The position numbers and the translations under genes were made by a program. Of a stretch of DNA of 64,000 bases, positions 18,384 through 25,509 are shown in pieces. Source of the stretch: Caldimonas tepidiphila (GTDB taxonomy: Bacteria > Pseudomonadota > Gammaproteobacteria > Burkholderiales > Burkholderiaceae_C); contig NZ_QXMG01000002.1 in the NCBI RefSeq assembly GCF_003569765.1, positions 170,283-234,282 on the forward strand, written 5' to 3'. Under the pieces are notes generated by a model. The model worked only from the letters and a program-made list of their open reading frames with translations. It was not told the origin of the DNA and ran no database searches. The first letter of the stretch is position 1; each line of letters opens with the position of its first letter.

Positions 18384-19349
18384 TCAGCGCCGCGCCGGCG
18401 CGTCCTCGCGCGTGACCTGCCGGATGCCCCAGCAGACGAGCAGCAGCGCGATGGCGTTCTTCCACTCCAGGATGCTTTCCTGCAGGAACAGCGCCGACAG
18501 CAGCGCGCCGAAGACGGGCACCAGGAAGTTGAAGGCGGTGACCATGCTGACGCGGTTGTACTTCAGCAGCGCGCTCCACAGCGCGAACGCCGCCGACGAC
18601 AGCACGCCGAGGTAGAACAGCAGCGCCGAGGACGCGGGCGTGAAGCCGGTGAGCTCGCCACCGGTCGCGTAGCCTGCCAGCAGCAGCGCGGCGCCGCCGA
18701 TCGCGAGCTGCCAGCCCGTCATCACGAACGGGTCCATGCCCTGCGAGACGCGCTTGCCGTAGATCGACGCGGCCGACAGCACGAAGGCGGCGATCACGAC
18801 GAAGCCCTCGCCGAGCAGCGTGAAGTCGAAGCTCGCCAGGCCGGGGCCGAAGTTCACCACCATCACGCCGGCGAAGCCCACCGTGCAGCCGAGCAGCTTG
18901 TTCATGCTGAGCCGGTCGTTGCGGTAGAGGAAGTGCGCGAGCAGCACGCTGAAGAAGGTGCCGGTCGCGTTCATGATCGAGCCCTTCACGCCGGTGGTGT
19001 AGGCGAGGCCGACGTAGAAGAAGACGTACTGCAGCGTGGTCTGCGCGAGGCCGAGCATCGTGAGCTGCCCGAACTGGCCGCGCGTCAGGCGCAGCACCAC
19101 CTTGCCGGTGGCGGCGGCGAAGGCCAGCAGCAGTGCGCCGGCGAGCACGAAGCGGTAGCCGGCGAACACGAGCTTGGACGGCAGGTCGGCCGCCTCGATG
19201 CCGAACAGCGCGTAGCCGTTCTTGATCGCCGGGTAGGCGCTGCCCCACAGCAGGCAGCACAGCGTGGCGACGAGGAACACCACCTTGCGGTCGGCGAAGG
19301 GGCTGGCGGAGGCGGAAGGGGGGTGGAGGGTGGGGGTCGCGGAGCTCAT
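18384..19349 (-). CDS. DMT-family (EamA) transporter
   Basis: 321 residues with ten predicted membrane helices arranged as two EamA repeats (VVFLVATLCCLLWGSAYPAIKNGYALFG... and ...GKRVSQGMDPFVMTGWQLAIGG). This class of inner-membrane drug/metabolite exporter moves amino acids, sugars or other metabolites with the proton gradient. ATG at 19349 gives the usual length. No good Shine-Dalgarno is visible (the upstream bases are C-rich on the coding strand), so the start is tentative. Its place beside sugar-oxidation genes is compatible with metabolite overflow. Confidence 0.85.
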   Translation of the reverse strand: MSSATPTLHPPSASASPFADRKVVFLVATLCCLLWGSAYPAIKNGYALFGIEAADLPSKLVFAGYRFVLAGALLLAFAAATGKVVLRLTRGQFGQLTMLGLAQTTLQYVFFYVGLAYTTGVKGSIMNATGTFFSVLLAHFLYRNDRLSMNKLLGCTVGFAGVMVVNFGPGLASFDFTLLGEGFVVIAAFVLSAASIYGKRVSQGMDPFVMTGWQLAIGGAALLLAGYATGGELTGFTPASSALLFYLGVLSSAAFALWSALLKYNRVSMVTAFNFLVPVFGALLSALFLQESILEWKNAIALLLVCWGIRQVTREDAPARR

Positions 19350-19485
19350 CGGGGGGGAGGGCGCCGCAAGGGGCGCGCGATGGGTTCGGTAAAAGGACAC
19401 GCGCCCGCGGCAAGGCGGGCGCAAGGGGGGGAAGGTCCCCCCGGCGGGGGGCAGCGCGTCGGGCGGCGGTGCCGCGCCGGCGGCT

Positions 19486-20262
19486 TCAGGGCATGTACTG
19501 GCCGCCGTTGACGTCCAGGATCTGGCCGGTAATGTAGCCGCTCGCGGCGTGCGAGGCGAAGAACAGGAAGGTCGGCGCCGCGTCCTCCGGGCGGCCGAAG
19601 CGGCCCATCGGGATCGAGCGCGCGATCGCGGCCTTGGTCTCCGCGGACTTGTCGGCGTGGAAGGCGGTGTCGAAGGTGCCGGGCGAGACGGTGTTGAAGC
19701 GGATGCCGTCGGCGGTGTGGTAGGTCACCCAGTTCTTCTGGATGTTGTGCAGCCAGGCCTTCGCGGCGCCATAGAGGCCGGCGCCGGGGCCGCCGCCGGT
19801 GTAGCCGGCGATCGAGCCGACCAGGATCACCGAGCTCGTCTCGCCGCTCTGCTGCGCGGCGGCCTTCAGGTGCGGCAGCGCGAAGCGCGTCGTCATCAGC
19901 GCCGAGCGCGCGTTCAGGTCCTGCACCGCGTCGAAGAACTCGTCGTCGATCTCGGACAGCGGCTTGCGCCCCACCAGCCCGCCCGCGTTGTTCACCAGCA
20001 CGTCGATGCCGCCGAAGCGCTCGACGAAGGCCTCGACCATGCGGCGGCAGTCCTCGGACTTCGACAGGTCGCCGGCGAGGTACATGCCCTCGCCGCCGTG
20101 CGCGCCCAGCTCGTCGAGCCGTGCGGGCAGGTCCGCCGGCGCGTTGCGGCCGCTGAAGCCGACGCGCGCGCCGTGGCGGGCGAAGGCCTGCGCCGCGGCC
20201 CAGCCGATGCCCTGCGTCGCCCCGGTGACGAGCACCCGCTTGCCCTTCAAGTCTTCGAACAT
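19486..20262 (-). CDS. SDR-family sugar/hydroxyacid dehydrogenase
   Basis: 258-residue classical short-chain dehydrogenase: TGATQGIGWA coenzyme site near residue 14, VLVNNAGG, catalytic Ser in LVGSIAGYTGG and YGAAK, and a C-terminal GRFGRPEDAAPTFLFFASHAASGYITGQILDVNGGQYMP. The ATG follows AAGGAG by seven bases. It is divergent from the iclR-dgoK-dgoA operon across a shared control region, so it is probably the NAD(P)-dependent sugar 1-dehydrogenase feeding that route, with the SMP-30 lactonase as the next step. That role is inferred from context; the exact sugar is unknown. Confidence 0.85.
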   Translation of the reverse strand: MFEDLKGKRVLVTGATQGIGWAAAQAFARHGARVGFSGRNAPADLPARLDELGAHGGEGMYLAGDLSKSEDCRRMVEAFVERFGGIDVLVNNAGGLVGRKPLSEIDDEFFDAVQDLNARSALMTTRFALPHLKAAAQQSGETSSVILVGSIAGYTGGGPGAGLYGAAKAWLHNIQKNWVTYHTADGIRFNTVSPGTFDTAFHADKSAETKAAIARSIPMGRFGRPEDAAPTFLFFASHAASGYITGQILDVNGGQYMP

Positions 20263-20302
20263 GGTTTCTCCTTGCACTGCGATCGTCGCTGTCTCTGTAT
20301 GT

Positions 20303-20446
20303 GGGACATGCGTCCCTCAAGTTGGGCAGATGCTAGAAGCCGAGTGCAGCAAGGTCAATCGGCCCAATATGTGAGACATCTGGTCGAATAGCGGAACAAC
20401 CAAGCCCAGCCGACGCTCGAAATGATGGGGTGTCTCAATATTTGAG
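20303..20446. promoter_or_regulatory. divergent control region with IclR-type operator candidates
   Basis: Three related motifs lie between the SDR and iclR starts: GGGAC-ATGC-GTCCC (20303-20316), TGTGAGACA (20370-20378) and CTCAATATTTGAG within TGTCTCA..TTGAGCA (20434-20446). The first and third are perfect palindromes, and the second and third share TGAGACA/TGTCTCA. This is what an autoregulated IclR protein controlling both directions would need. Binding is inferred. Confidence 0.55.
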
Positions 20447-20501
20447 CAGTCATGCCTAAAGTTGACACAAGTCCTTCATCGAATCAGGATTGAAAAACGC
20501 C

Positions 20502-21353
20502 ATGCAGACCACCACGCACTCCCTCCATCCCTCGCACGCCGCTGCCGAGCCCCGGGACAACGAACCCGCGGCACCGGACGCAAAGCCGTCCGCGAGCGGG
20601 ACGCAGACCCTGATGCGCGGGCTGGCGCTGCTCGAATGCGTGGCCGACGGCGTGTCCGACGTGCGCGGCATCGCGGCGCGGCTGGGCACGCCGCGCAGCA
20701 CCACGCACCGCATGCTCAGCAGCCTGGTGCAGGACGGCTACCTGCACCACATCCCCTACCGGGGCTACCTGCTCGGGCCGAAGCTGCTCTACCTCGGCAC
20801 CAAGGCGATGGAGCAGCGCCCGCTCGCGGCGCTGGCGCGACCGCACCTGGAGGTGCTGGCGCAGCAGACCGGCGACACCGTGCACCTGGGCACCGTGGAG
20901 GGGGACGAGGTCTTCTACCTGGACAAGGTCTCCGGCACGAAGGGGCTGGAGATGCGCTCGCGCGTCGGCATGCGCATGCCGCTCGCCTCCACCGGCGTCG
21001 GCAAGGCGCTGATGCTCGGCATGGACGAGGCGCGCTGGGACGCGCTCTACCAGCGGGCGGCGGCGGCGCGCGAGGGCCAGCCGGACAAGCCGCCGCTGCG
21101 TCCCTGGGACGACTACGTCGCCGAGATGCGGCGCTACCGCGAGCAGGGCGTGGTGCTCGACCTCGAGGAGAACGAGATGGGCATCCGCTGCGTCGGCGCA
21201 CCGGTGCGCGACATCAGCGGGCAGGTGGTCGCGGCGCTCAGCGTCGCGAGCGCGCTGCCCTACATGCCCGAAGACCGCATGGCGCGGCTGGTGCCGGTGG
21301 TGCGCCAGCGCGCCGAGGCGATTTCGAAGGAACTGGGATGGAAACCTGCCTGA
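20502..21353 (+). CDS. IclR-family transcriptional regulator
   Basis: 283 residues. After a low-complexity N-terminus comes the winged helix (LMRGLALLECVADGVSDVRGIAARLGTPRSTTHRMLSSLVQDGYL, about 36-80), then the IclR effector domain (YLGTKAMEQRPLAALARPHLEVLAQQTGDTVHLGTVEGDEVFYLDKV... to PYMPEDRMARLVPVV). It probably represses the dgoK-dgoA operon and the divergent SDR, and responds to a pathway sugar acid. ATG at 20502 is chosen; a TTG at 20490 is in frame. Its 3' end overlaps dgoK by 16 bases, so regulator and enzymes share a transcript. Confidence 0.88.
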   Translation: MQTTTHSLHPSHAAAEPRDNEPAAPDAKPSASGTQTLMRGLALLECVADGVSDVRGIAARLGTPRSTTHRMLSSLVQDGYLHHIPYRGYLLGPKLLYLGTKAMEQRPLAALARPHLEVLAQQTGDTVHLGTVEGDEVFYLDKVSGTKGLEMRSRVGMRMPLASTGVGKALMLGMDEARWDALYQRAAAAREGQPDKPPLRPWDDYVAEMRRYREQGVVLDLEENEMGIRCVGAPVRDISGQVVAALSVASALPYMPEDRMARLVPVVRQRAEAISKELGWKPA

Positions 21354-22360
21354 GCCCGGCTGCGGCCGACCTCGTGACCGCTCGCCCCGCGCTCGTCGCG
21401 CTGGACTGGGGCACCTCGAGCCTGCGCGCCTTCCTGATGGACGCGCGCGGCGGGGTGATCGCCGAGCGCAGCAGCAATCGCGGCATCCGCCACCTCGCGC
21501 AGCCGGGGGAGGTCGGCTTCACGCTGGCGCTGGCCGAGATCGCCGGCGACTGGCTCGGCCAGTGGCCCGGCCTACCGCGGGTCGCCAGCGGCATGGTCGG
21601 CAGCGCCCAGGGCTGGCGCGAGGCGCCCTACGTGGACTGCCCGGCCGACACCGGGGTGCTCGCCGGGCGCGCGGGCCGCGTCGAGAACGCGCTGGGGCGC
21701 CCGCTGCTGATCGCGCCGGGGCTGCGCTACGAGCCGGCGGGCGGCGCGCCGGACGTGATGCGCGGCGAGGAGATCCAGATCGCCGGCGCGCTGGCGATGC
21801 AGCCGCGCTGGGCGAAGCGCGCCTGCATCGTGCTGCCCGGCACGCATTCGAAGTGGGCATGGATCGAGGACGGCCGCATCACGGGCTTCCGCACCTACAT
21901 GACCGGCGAGCTCTACGCGGTGCTGCGCGGGCACTCGCTGCTCGGCCAGCTGATGAGCGAGGAGCGCGCGGAGGCGGGGGTGGCGGCGCAGGCCTTCGCC
22001 GACGGCTTGGCGCGCGCCCGCGACAGCGGCCCCGGCGACCTGTCGCACCAGATCTTCGCGACGCGCACGCTCGGCCTCACCGGCCGCCTGCCGGCCGCGG
22101 CGCTCGCCGACTACCTGTCGGGCCTGCTGATCGGGCACGAGCTGGTCTCGGCGCTGGCGCAGCGCGGCGGCCGCGACGACGGCGAGGTGCTGCCGCTGGT
22201 GCTGGTCGGCGACGCGGCGCTGTCGCGGCGCTACGCCGAGGCGCTCGCCGCCTTCGGCCGCACGCCGGCCGCGCAGCTCGGCAACACCGCGCCGCAGGGC
22301 CTGTTCCGCTTCGCCTGCGCCGCCGGGCTGATCGACGAACCCGCGCTCGCCGCCTCCTGA
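21338..22360 (+). CDS. dgoK: 2-dehydro-3-deoxygalactonokinase
   Basis: 340 residues matching the DgoK family: ALDWGTSSLRAFLMD near the N-terminus (phosphate-binding, ASKHA-like), SGMVGSAQGWREAPYVDCP, PGTHSKWAWIEDGRITGFRTYMTGELYAVLRGHSLLG, and a C-terminal LVGDAALSRRYAEAL. It phosphorylates 2-dehydro-3-deoxy-D-galactonate (KDGal) with ATP to KDPGal in the De Ley-Doudoroff pathway. It overlaps the iclR end and precedes the aldolase by 18 bases. The combination with dgoA makes the assignment strong. Confidence 0.93.
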   Translation: METCLSPAAADLVTARPALVALDWGTSSLRAFLMDARGGVIAERSSNRGIRHLAQPGEVGFTLALAEIAGDWLGQWPGLPRVASGMVGSAQGWREAPYVDCPADTGVLAGRAGRVENALGRPLLIAPGLRYEPAGGAPDVMRGEEIQIAGALAMQPRWAKRACIVLPGTHSKWAWIEDGRITGFRTYMTGELYAVLRGHSLLGQLMSEERAEAGVAAQAFADGLARARDSGPGDLSHQIFATRTLGLTGRLPAAALADYLSGLLIGHELVSALAQRGGRDDGEVLPLVLVGDAALSRRYAEALAAFGRTPAAQLGNTAPQGLFRFACAAGLIDEPALAAS

Positions 22361-22378
22361 CCGAGGAAGGACCCCGTG

Positions 22379-23041
22379 ATGAACACGAACACCCCCCCGC
22401 CCGACGCGCTGCGCTCGGCCTTCGACCGCGCGCTGCGCGAGCTGCCGCTGGTGGCGATCCTGCGCGGCCTGCGTCCCGAGGAGGCCGAGGCGGTCGGCAC
22501 CGCGCTGTACGAGGCGGGCTTCCGCCTGATCGAGGTGCCGCTGAACTCGCCGGAACCCTTCGACAGCATCGGGCGGCTGCGCCGCGCGCTGCCGCACGAC
22601 GCGCTGGTGGGCGCCGGCACCGTGCTCGAGGTCGCTCAGGTCGTGCGCCTCGCGGAGATCGGCGCCGAGCTGGTCGTGATGCCGCACGCGGATACCAGCG
22701 TGATCCGCGCCGCCAAGGGAGTGGGCCGCCTCTGCCTGCCGGGCGTCGCGACGCCGACCGAGGCCTTCGCGGCGCTCGCGGCCGGCGCCGACGCGCTGAA
22801 GCTGTTCCCGGCCGAGCTCGTGACGCCCGCCGTGATGAAGGCAATGCGCGCGGTGCTGCCGCGCGGCACGCGGATGCTGCCGGTCGGCGGCATCGCACCG
22901 GACACGATGGCGCCCTACGTCGCGGCCGGCGCCGCCGGCTTCGGCCTCGGCTCGGCGCTGTACGCGCCGGGGATGCCGCCGGACGAGGTGGCGCGGCGCG
23001 CGCGCGATTTCGTGAGCGCCTGGCGCGCGTTGCCGGGCTGA
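22379..23041 (+). CDS. dgoA: 2-dehydro-3-deoxy-6-phosphogalactonate aldolase
   Basis: 220 residues of the KDPG/KDPGal aldolase TIM barrel. Visible features: LPLVAILRGLRPEEA with the catalytic Glu region, GAGTVLEVAQV, the MPHAD loop, and the Schiff-base lysine in ADALKLFPAELVTPAVMKAM. It cleaves KDPGal to pyruvate and glyceraldehyde-3-phosphate. The Shine-Dalgarno GAGGAAGGA supports ATG 22379 (the GTG one codon earlier is less likely). It is followed by a hairpin and then a binding-protein gene. Confidence 0.92.
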   Translation: MNTNTPPPDALRSAFDRALRELPLVAILRGLRPEEAEAVGTALYEAGFRLIEVPLNSPEPFDSIGRLRRALPHDALVGAGTVLEVAQVVRLAEIGAELVVMPHADTSVIRAAKGVGRLCLPGVATPTEAFAALAAGADALKLFPAELVTPAVMKAMRAVLPRGTRMLPVGGIAPDTMAPYVAAGAAGFGLGSALYAPGMPPDEVARRARDFVSAWRALPG

Positions 23042-23047
23042 GCCCTG

Positions 23048-23087
23048 CCGCGCGGGCCGCGCCGGCGCAGACCGGCCCCCCGCGCGG
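23048..23087 (+). terminator. hairpin terminator candidate after dgoA
   Basis: CCGCGCGGG pairs with CCCGCGCGG across 22 bases and is followed by a pyrimidine run (TCCTTTCCTTCTTCCC). It probably attenuates rather than fully ends transcription into the binding-protein gene. Confidence 0.5.
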
Positions 23088-23156
23088 GATCCTTTCCTTC
23101 TTCCCACCCGCCCCCCGCACGAGGGGGCTGTTCCATCGCCATCCAAGGAGCGAGAC

Positions 23157-24128
23157 ATGAGCCTGACGAGACGAACCACCCTGCTGGCCGCGGCCGGCTT
23201 CGGCGCCCTGGCGCTGCTGCACGCGCCGCTCGCGGCCGCGCAGGACTACCCGGCCCGCACGATCGAGCTGGTGGTGCCCTATCCGGCCGGCGGCGGCACC
23301 GACGCGGTGGCGCGCGCCTTCGCCGAGTCGCTGAAGAAGCACCTGCCGCAGCCGGTCGTGATCTCGAACAAGACCGGCGCGGGTGGCGCGATCGGCCTGA
23401 CCGAGGTGATGTCGGCGCGCCCCGACGGCTACAAGATCGGCGTGGGCACGGTCGAGATCACGATGCTGCCGCACCTGGGCATCGCGCGCTTCTCGATCGA
23501 CGACTTCGTGCCGATCGCGCAGCTCAACGCCGAGCCGAGCGCGATCACCGTCAATGCCAGCTCGCCGTGGCGCACCGTCGAGGAGTTCCTCGCGCACGCC
23601 AAGGCCAACCCGGGGCAGATGCGCATCGGCAATTCCGGCAACGGCGCGATCTGGCACCTCGCCGCGGAGCAGATGGCGAAGAAGACCGGCACCAGCTACT
23701 CGCACATCCCCTACGCCGGCGCGAGCCCGGCGATCAACGACCTGCTCGGCGGCCACATCGAGGCGGTCACCGTGAGCCCGGCCGAGGTGGCGCAGCATGT
23801 GGCGGCCGGCCGGCTGCGCCTGCTCGCGGTGATGGGCGAGCAGCGCGCCAAGCGCTTCCCCGACGTGCCGACGCTCAAGGAGAAGGGCATCGACGTGAGC
23901 ATCAGCACCTGGCGCGGCATCGTCGTGCCGAAGGGCACGCCGCAGCCGGTGGTCGAGGTGCTGCGCACGGCGAGCCGCAAGGCCGCCGACGAGCAGGCCT
24001 TCCGCGACGCGCTGGCGCGCCTGGACCTGACGCACGTCTACGCCGACGGTCCGGCCTTCCGCACGGTGATGGAGCGCGACAACGCCTTCTTCAAGCGCCT
24101 GATGGGCGAGCTCGGCATCGCGAAGTGA
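23157..24128 (+). CDS. Bug/TctC-family periplasmic solute-binding protein
   Basis: 323 residues. A signal peptide is evident (RRTTLLAAAGFGALALLHAPLAAAQ, cleavage after AAAQ-like site near residue 29). The mature protein begins DYPARTIELVVPYPAGGGTDAVARAFA and contains the family blocks VVISNKTGAGGAIGLTEV, DFVPIAQL, HIPYAGASPAINDLLGGHIEAV and FPDVPTLKEKGIDV. Such proteins bind carboxylates such as sugar acids or aromatic acids for tripartite tricarboxylate transporters. No TctA/TctB membrane genes are nearby, a common orphan situation in Burkholderiales. The context suggests a galactonate-like ligand. Confidence 0.9.
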   Translation: MSLTRRTTLLAAAGFGALALLHAPLAAAQDYPARTIELVVPYPAGGGTDAVARAFAESLKKHLPQPVVISNKTGAGGAIGLTEVMSARPDGYKIGVGTVEITMLPHLGIARFSIDDFVPIAQLNAEPSAITVNASSPWRTVEEFLAHAKANPGQMRIGNSGNGAIWHLAAEQMAKKTGTSYSHIPYAGASPAINDLLGGHIEAVTVSPAEVAQHVAAGRLRLLAVMGEQRAKRFPDVPTLKEKGIDVSISTWRGIVVPKGTPQPVVEVLRTASRKAADEQAFRDALARLDLTHVYADGPAFRTVMERDNAFFKRLMGELGIAK

Positions 24129-24137
24129 GGTGATGCC

Positions 24138-25064
24138 TTGGTCGCAGACACCACTTTCGGCACCGACGCCCTGATCCTGCCCGGGCTGCGCAACGGCACC
24201 GGCGAGAGCCCGGTGTGGGACACGCTCTCGCGCCGCTGGCTCTGGGTGGACATCCCCGCCGGCGCCGTGCAGCGCTTCGATCCGGACAGCGGCACGCTCG
24301 AGCGCTTCCAGTTGCCCGAGAAGGTCGGCTGCCTGGTGCTGCGACCGGGCGGCGGCCTGCTGTGCGCCTGCGAGAGCGGCCTCTTCGAGGTCGATCTCCC
24401 CGACGCGGGCGGCGGCGACGCCGCGCCGCAGGTGCGCCGCGTCGCCGAGGTCGCGCACCCGCAGCCCGGCATGCGCTTCAACGACGGCCGCTGCGACCGC
24501 CAGGGGCGGCTGTGGGCCTCGACGATGCTGATGGACCTCGATCGCATCCGGCCGGTCGGTCGCTGGTACCGCTACACGCCTGCCGAGGGCCTGCAGGAGA
24601 CCTCGGTGGGCGGCCTGATGATCGCCAACGGCTCGGCCTTCAGCCCGGACGGGCGCACCTTCTACTGCTCGGACTCGCACCGCGACGTCCGCATGGTGTG
24701 GGCGCACGACTACGACCCGGACACCGGCACCGCGCACAACCGGCGCGTCTTCGTCGACATGCGCGAGATGGTGGGCCGGCCCGACGGCGCCACGGTCGAT
24801 GCCGACGGCTGCTACTGGGTCTGCTGCATCGACGAGGGCTGCATCAAGCGCTTCACGCCCGACGGCCGGCTCGACCGGCGGCTGTACGTGCCGATGTGCA
24901 AGCCGACGATGTGCGCCTTCGGCGGCGACGACATGGGCACGCTGTTCGTGACCTCGCTGAGCCGCGGCGAGGCCGACCTCGCGGTCGATCCGCACGGCGG
25001 GCGGGTGCTGATGTGCCGGCCCGGCGTGCAGGGGCTGCCCGAGCCGCGCCTGGCCGCGGCCTGA
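24138..25064 (+). CDS. SMP-30/gluconolactonase-family lactonase
   Basis: 308 residues of the six-bladed beta-propeller SMP-30/LRE family: NGTGESPVWDTLSRRWLWVDIPAG (metal-binding Glu), RFNDGRCDRQGRLWASTM (Asn/Asp metal ligands), ANGSAFSPDGRTFYCSDS, PDGATVDADGCYW. It hydrolyses sugar lactones to the acids, with a divalent metal, and should act directly after the SDR sugar dehydrogenase. The start is TTG at 24138, ten bases past the binding-protein stop, with GAGG upstream. It is the last gene of the dgo-like operon before a strong hairpin. Confidence 0.88.
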   Translation: MVADTTFGTDALILPGLRNGTGESPVWDTLSRRWLWVDIPAGAVQRFDPDSGTLERFQLPEKVGCLVLRPGGGLLCACESGLFEVDLPDAGGGDAAPQVRRVAEVAHPQPGMRFNDGRCDRQGRLWASTMLMDLDRIRPVGRWYRYTPAEGLQETSVGGLMIANGSAFSPDGRTFYCSDSHRDVRMVWAHDYDPDTGTAHNRRVFVDMREMVGRPDGATVDADGCYWVCCIDEGCIKRFTPDGRLDRRLYVPMCKPTMCAFGGDDMGTLFVTSLSRGEADLAVDPHGGRVLMCRPGVQGLPEPRLAAA

Positions 25065-25070
25065 GCGCGG

Positions 25071-25108
25071 GCGCCGCCTGCCGTGCCCGCGCTGCACGGC
25101 GGCGGCGC
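25071..25108 (+). terminator. strong hairpin after the lactonase gene
   Basis: GCGCCGCC-T-GCCGTGC pairs with GCACGGC-GGCGGCGC (15 pairs, one bulge) across a 7-base loop, seven bases after the stop. No long U-run follows, but stem length and location fit an operon end. Confidence 0.55.
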
Positions 25109-25190
25109 GCCTGCTAGATTGGGGCTCCCACAACGAATGCCGCGCGGCCCGCGACGACGGGCGGCGGCGCACCGAGACAGAGGAGCTCCC

Positions 25191-25499
25191 ATGCATGCAA
25201 TGGTCGTGCTGTATCCGCAGCCGGACGATCCCCAGGCCTTCCGCGACTACTACGTCTCCAAGCACGTGCCGCTCGCGGCGCAGCTGCCGGGACTGGTCAG
25301 CTACCGCTACGGCTTCCCCTCGCCGCTCGGCCCGGCCGGCGGCGACACGCACTTCTGCATCTTCGAGGCGCTGTTCGAGAGCGCCGAGGCGATGGCCGCC
25401 GCGCTGAAGTCGCCGCTCGGCCGGGAGGTCGCGGCCGACGTGCCCAACTACTCGCCCAAGGGCGCGTCGCTGATGCACTACGAGGTGGCCGGGCAGTAG
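25191..25499 (+). CDS. EthD-family protein
   Basis: 102 residues of the dimeric alpha-beta barrel EthD family (MVVLYPQPDDPQAFRDYYVSKHVPLAAQLPGL..., ending YSPKGASLMHYEVAGQ). EthD-type proteins accompany catabolic oxidation gene sets, often with unclear catalytic roles. ATG 25191 follows GAGGAG by six bases. It stands alone after the dgo-like operon terminator and is convergent with the DUF748 gene 11 bases away. Confidence 0.85.
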   Translation: MHAMVVLYPQPDDPQAFRDYYVSKHVPLAAQLPGLVSYRYGFPSPLGPAGGDTHFCIFEALFESAEAMAAALKSPLGREVAADVPNYSPKGASLMHYEVAGQ

Positions 25500-25509
25500 C
25501 CCGGCCGGC

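Noticed and set aside
22077..25478. Minus-strand open frame of about 1130 codons across dgoK, dgoA, bug and lactonase
   Set aside because: Same GC-driven effect; no recognisable domain, and four well-defined enzymes lie on the other strand.
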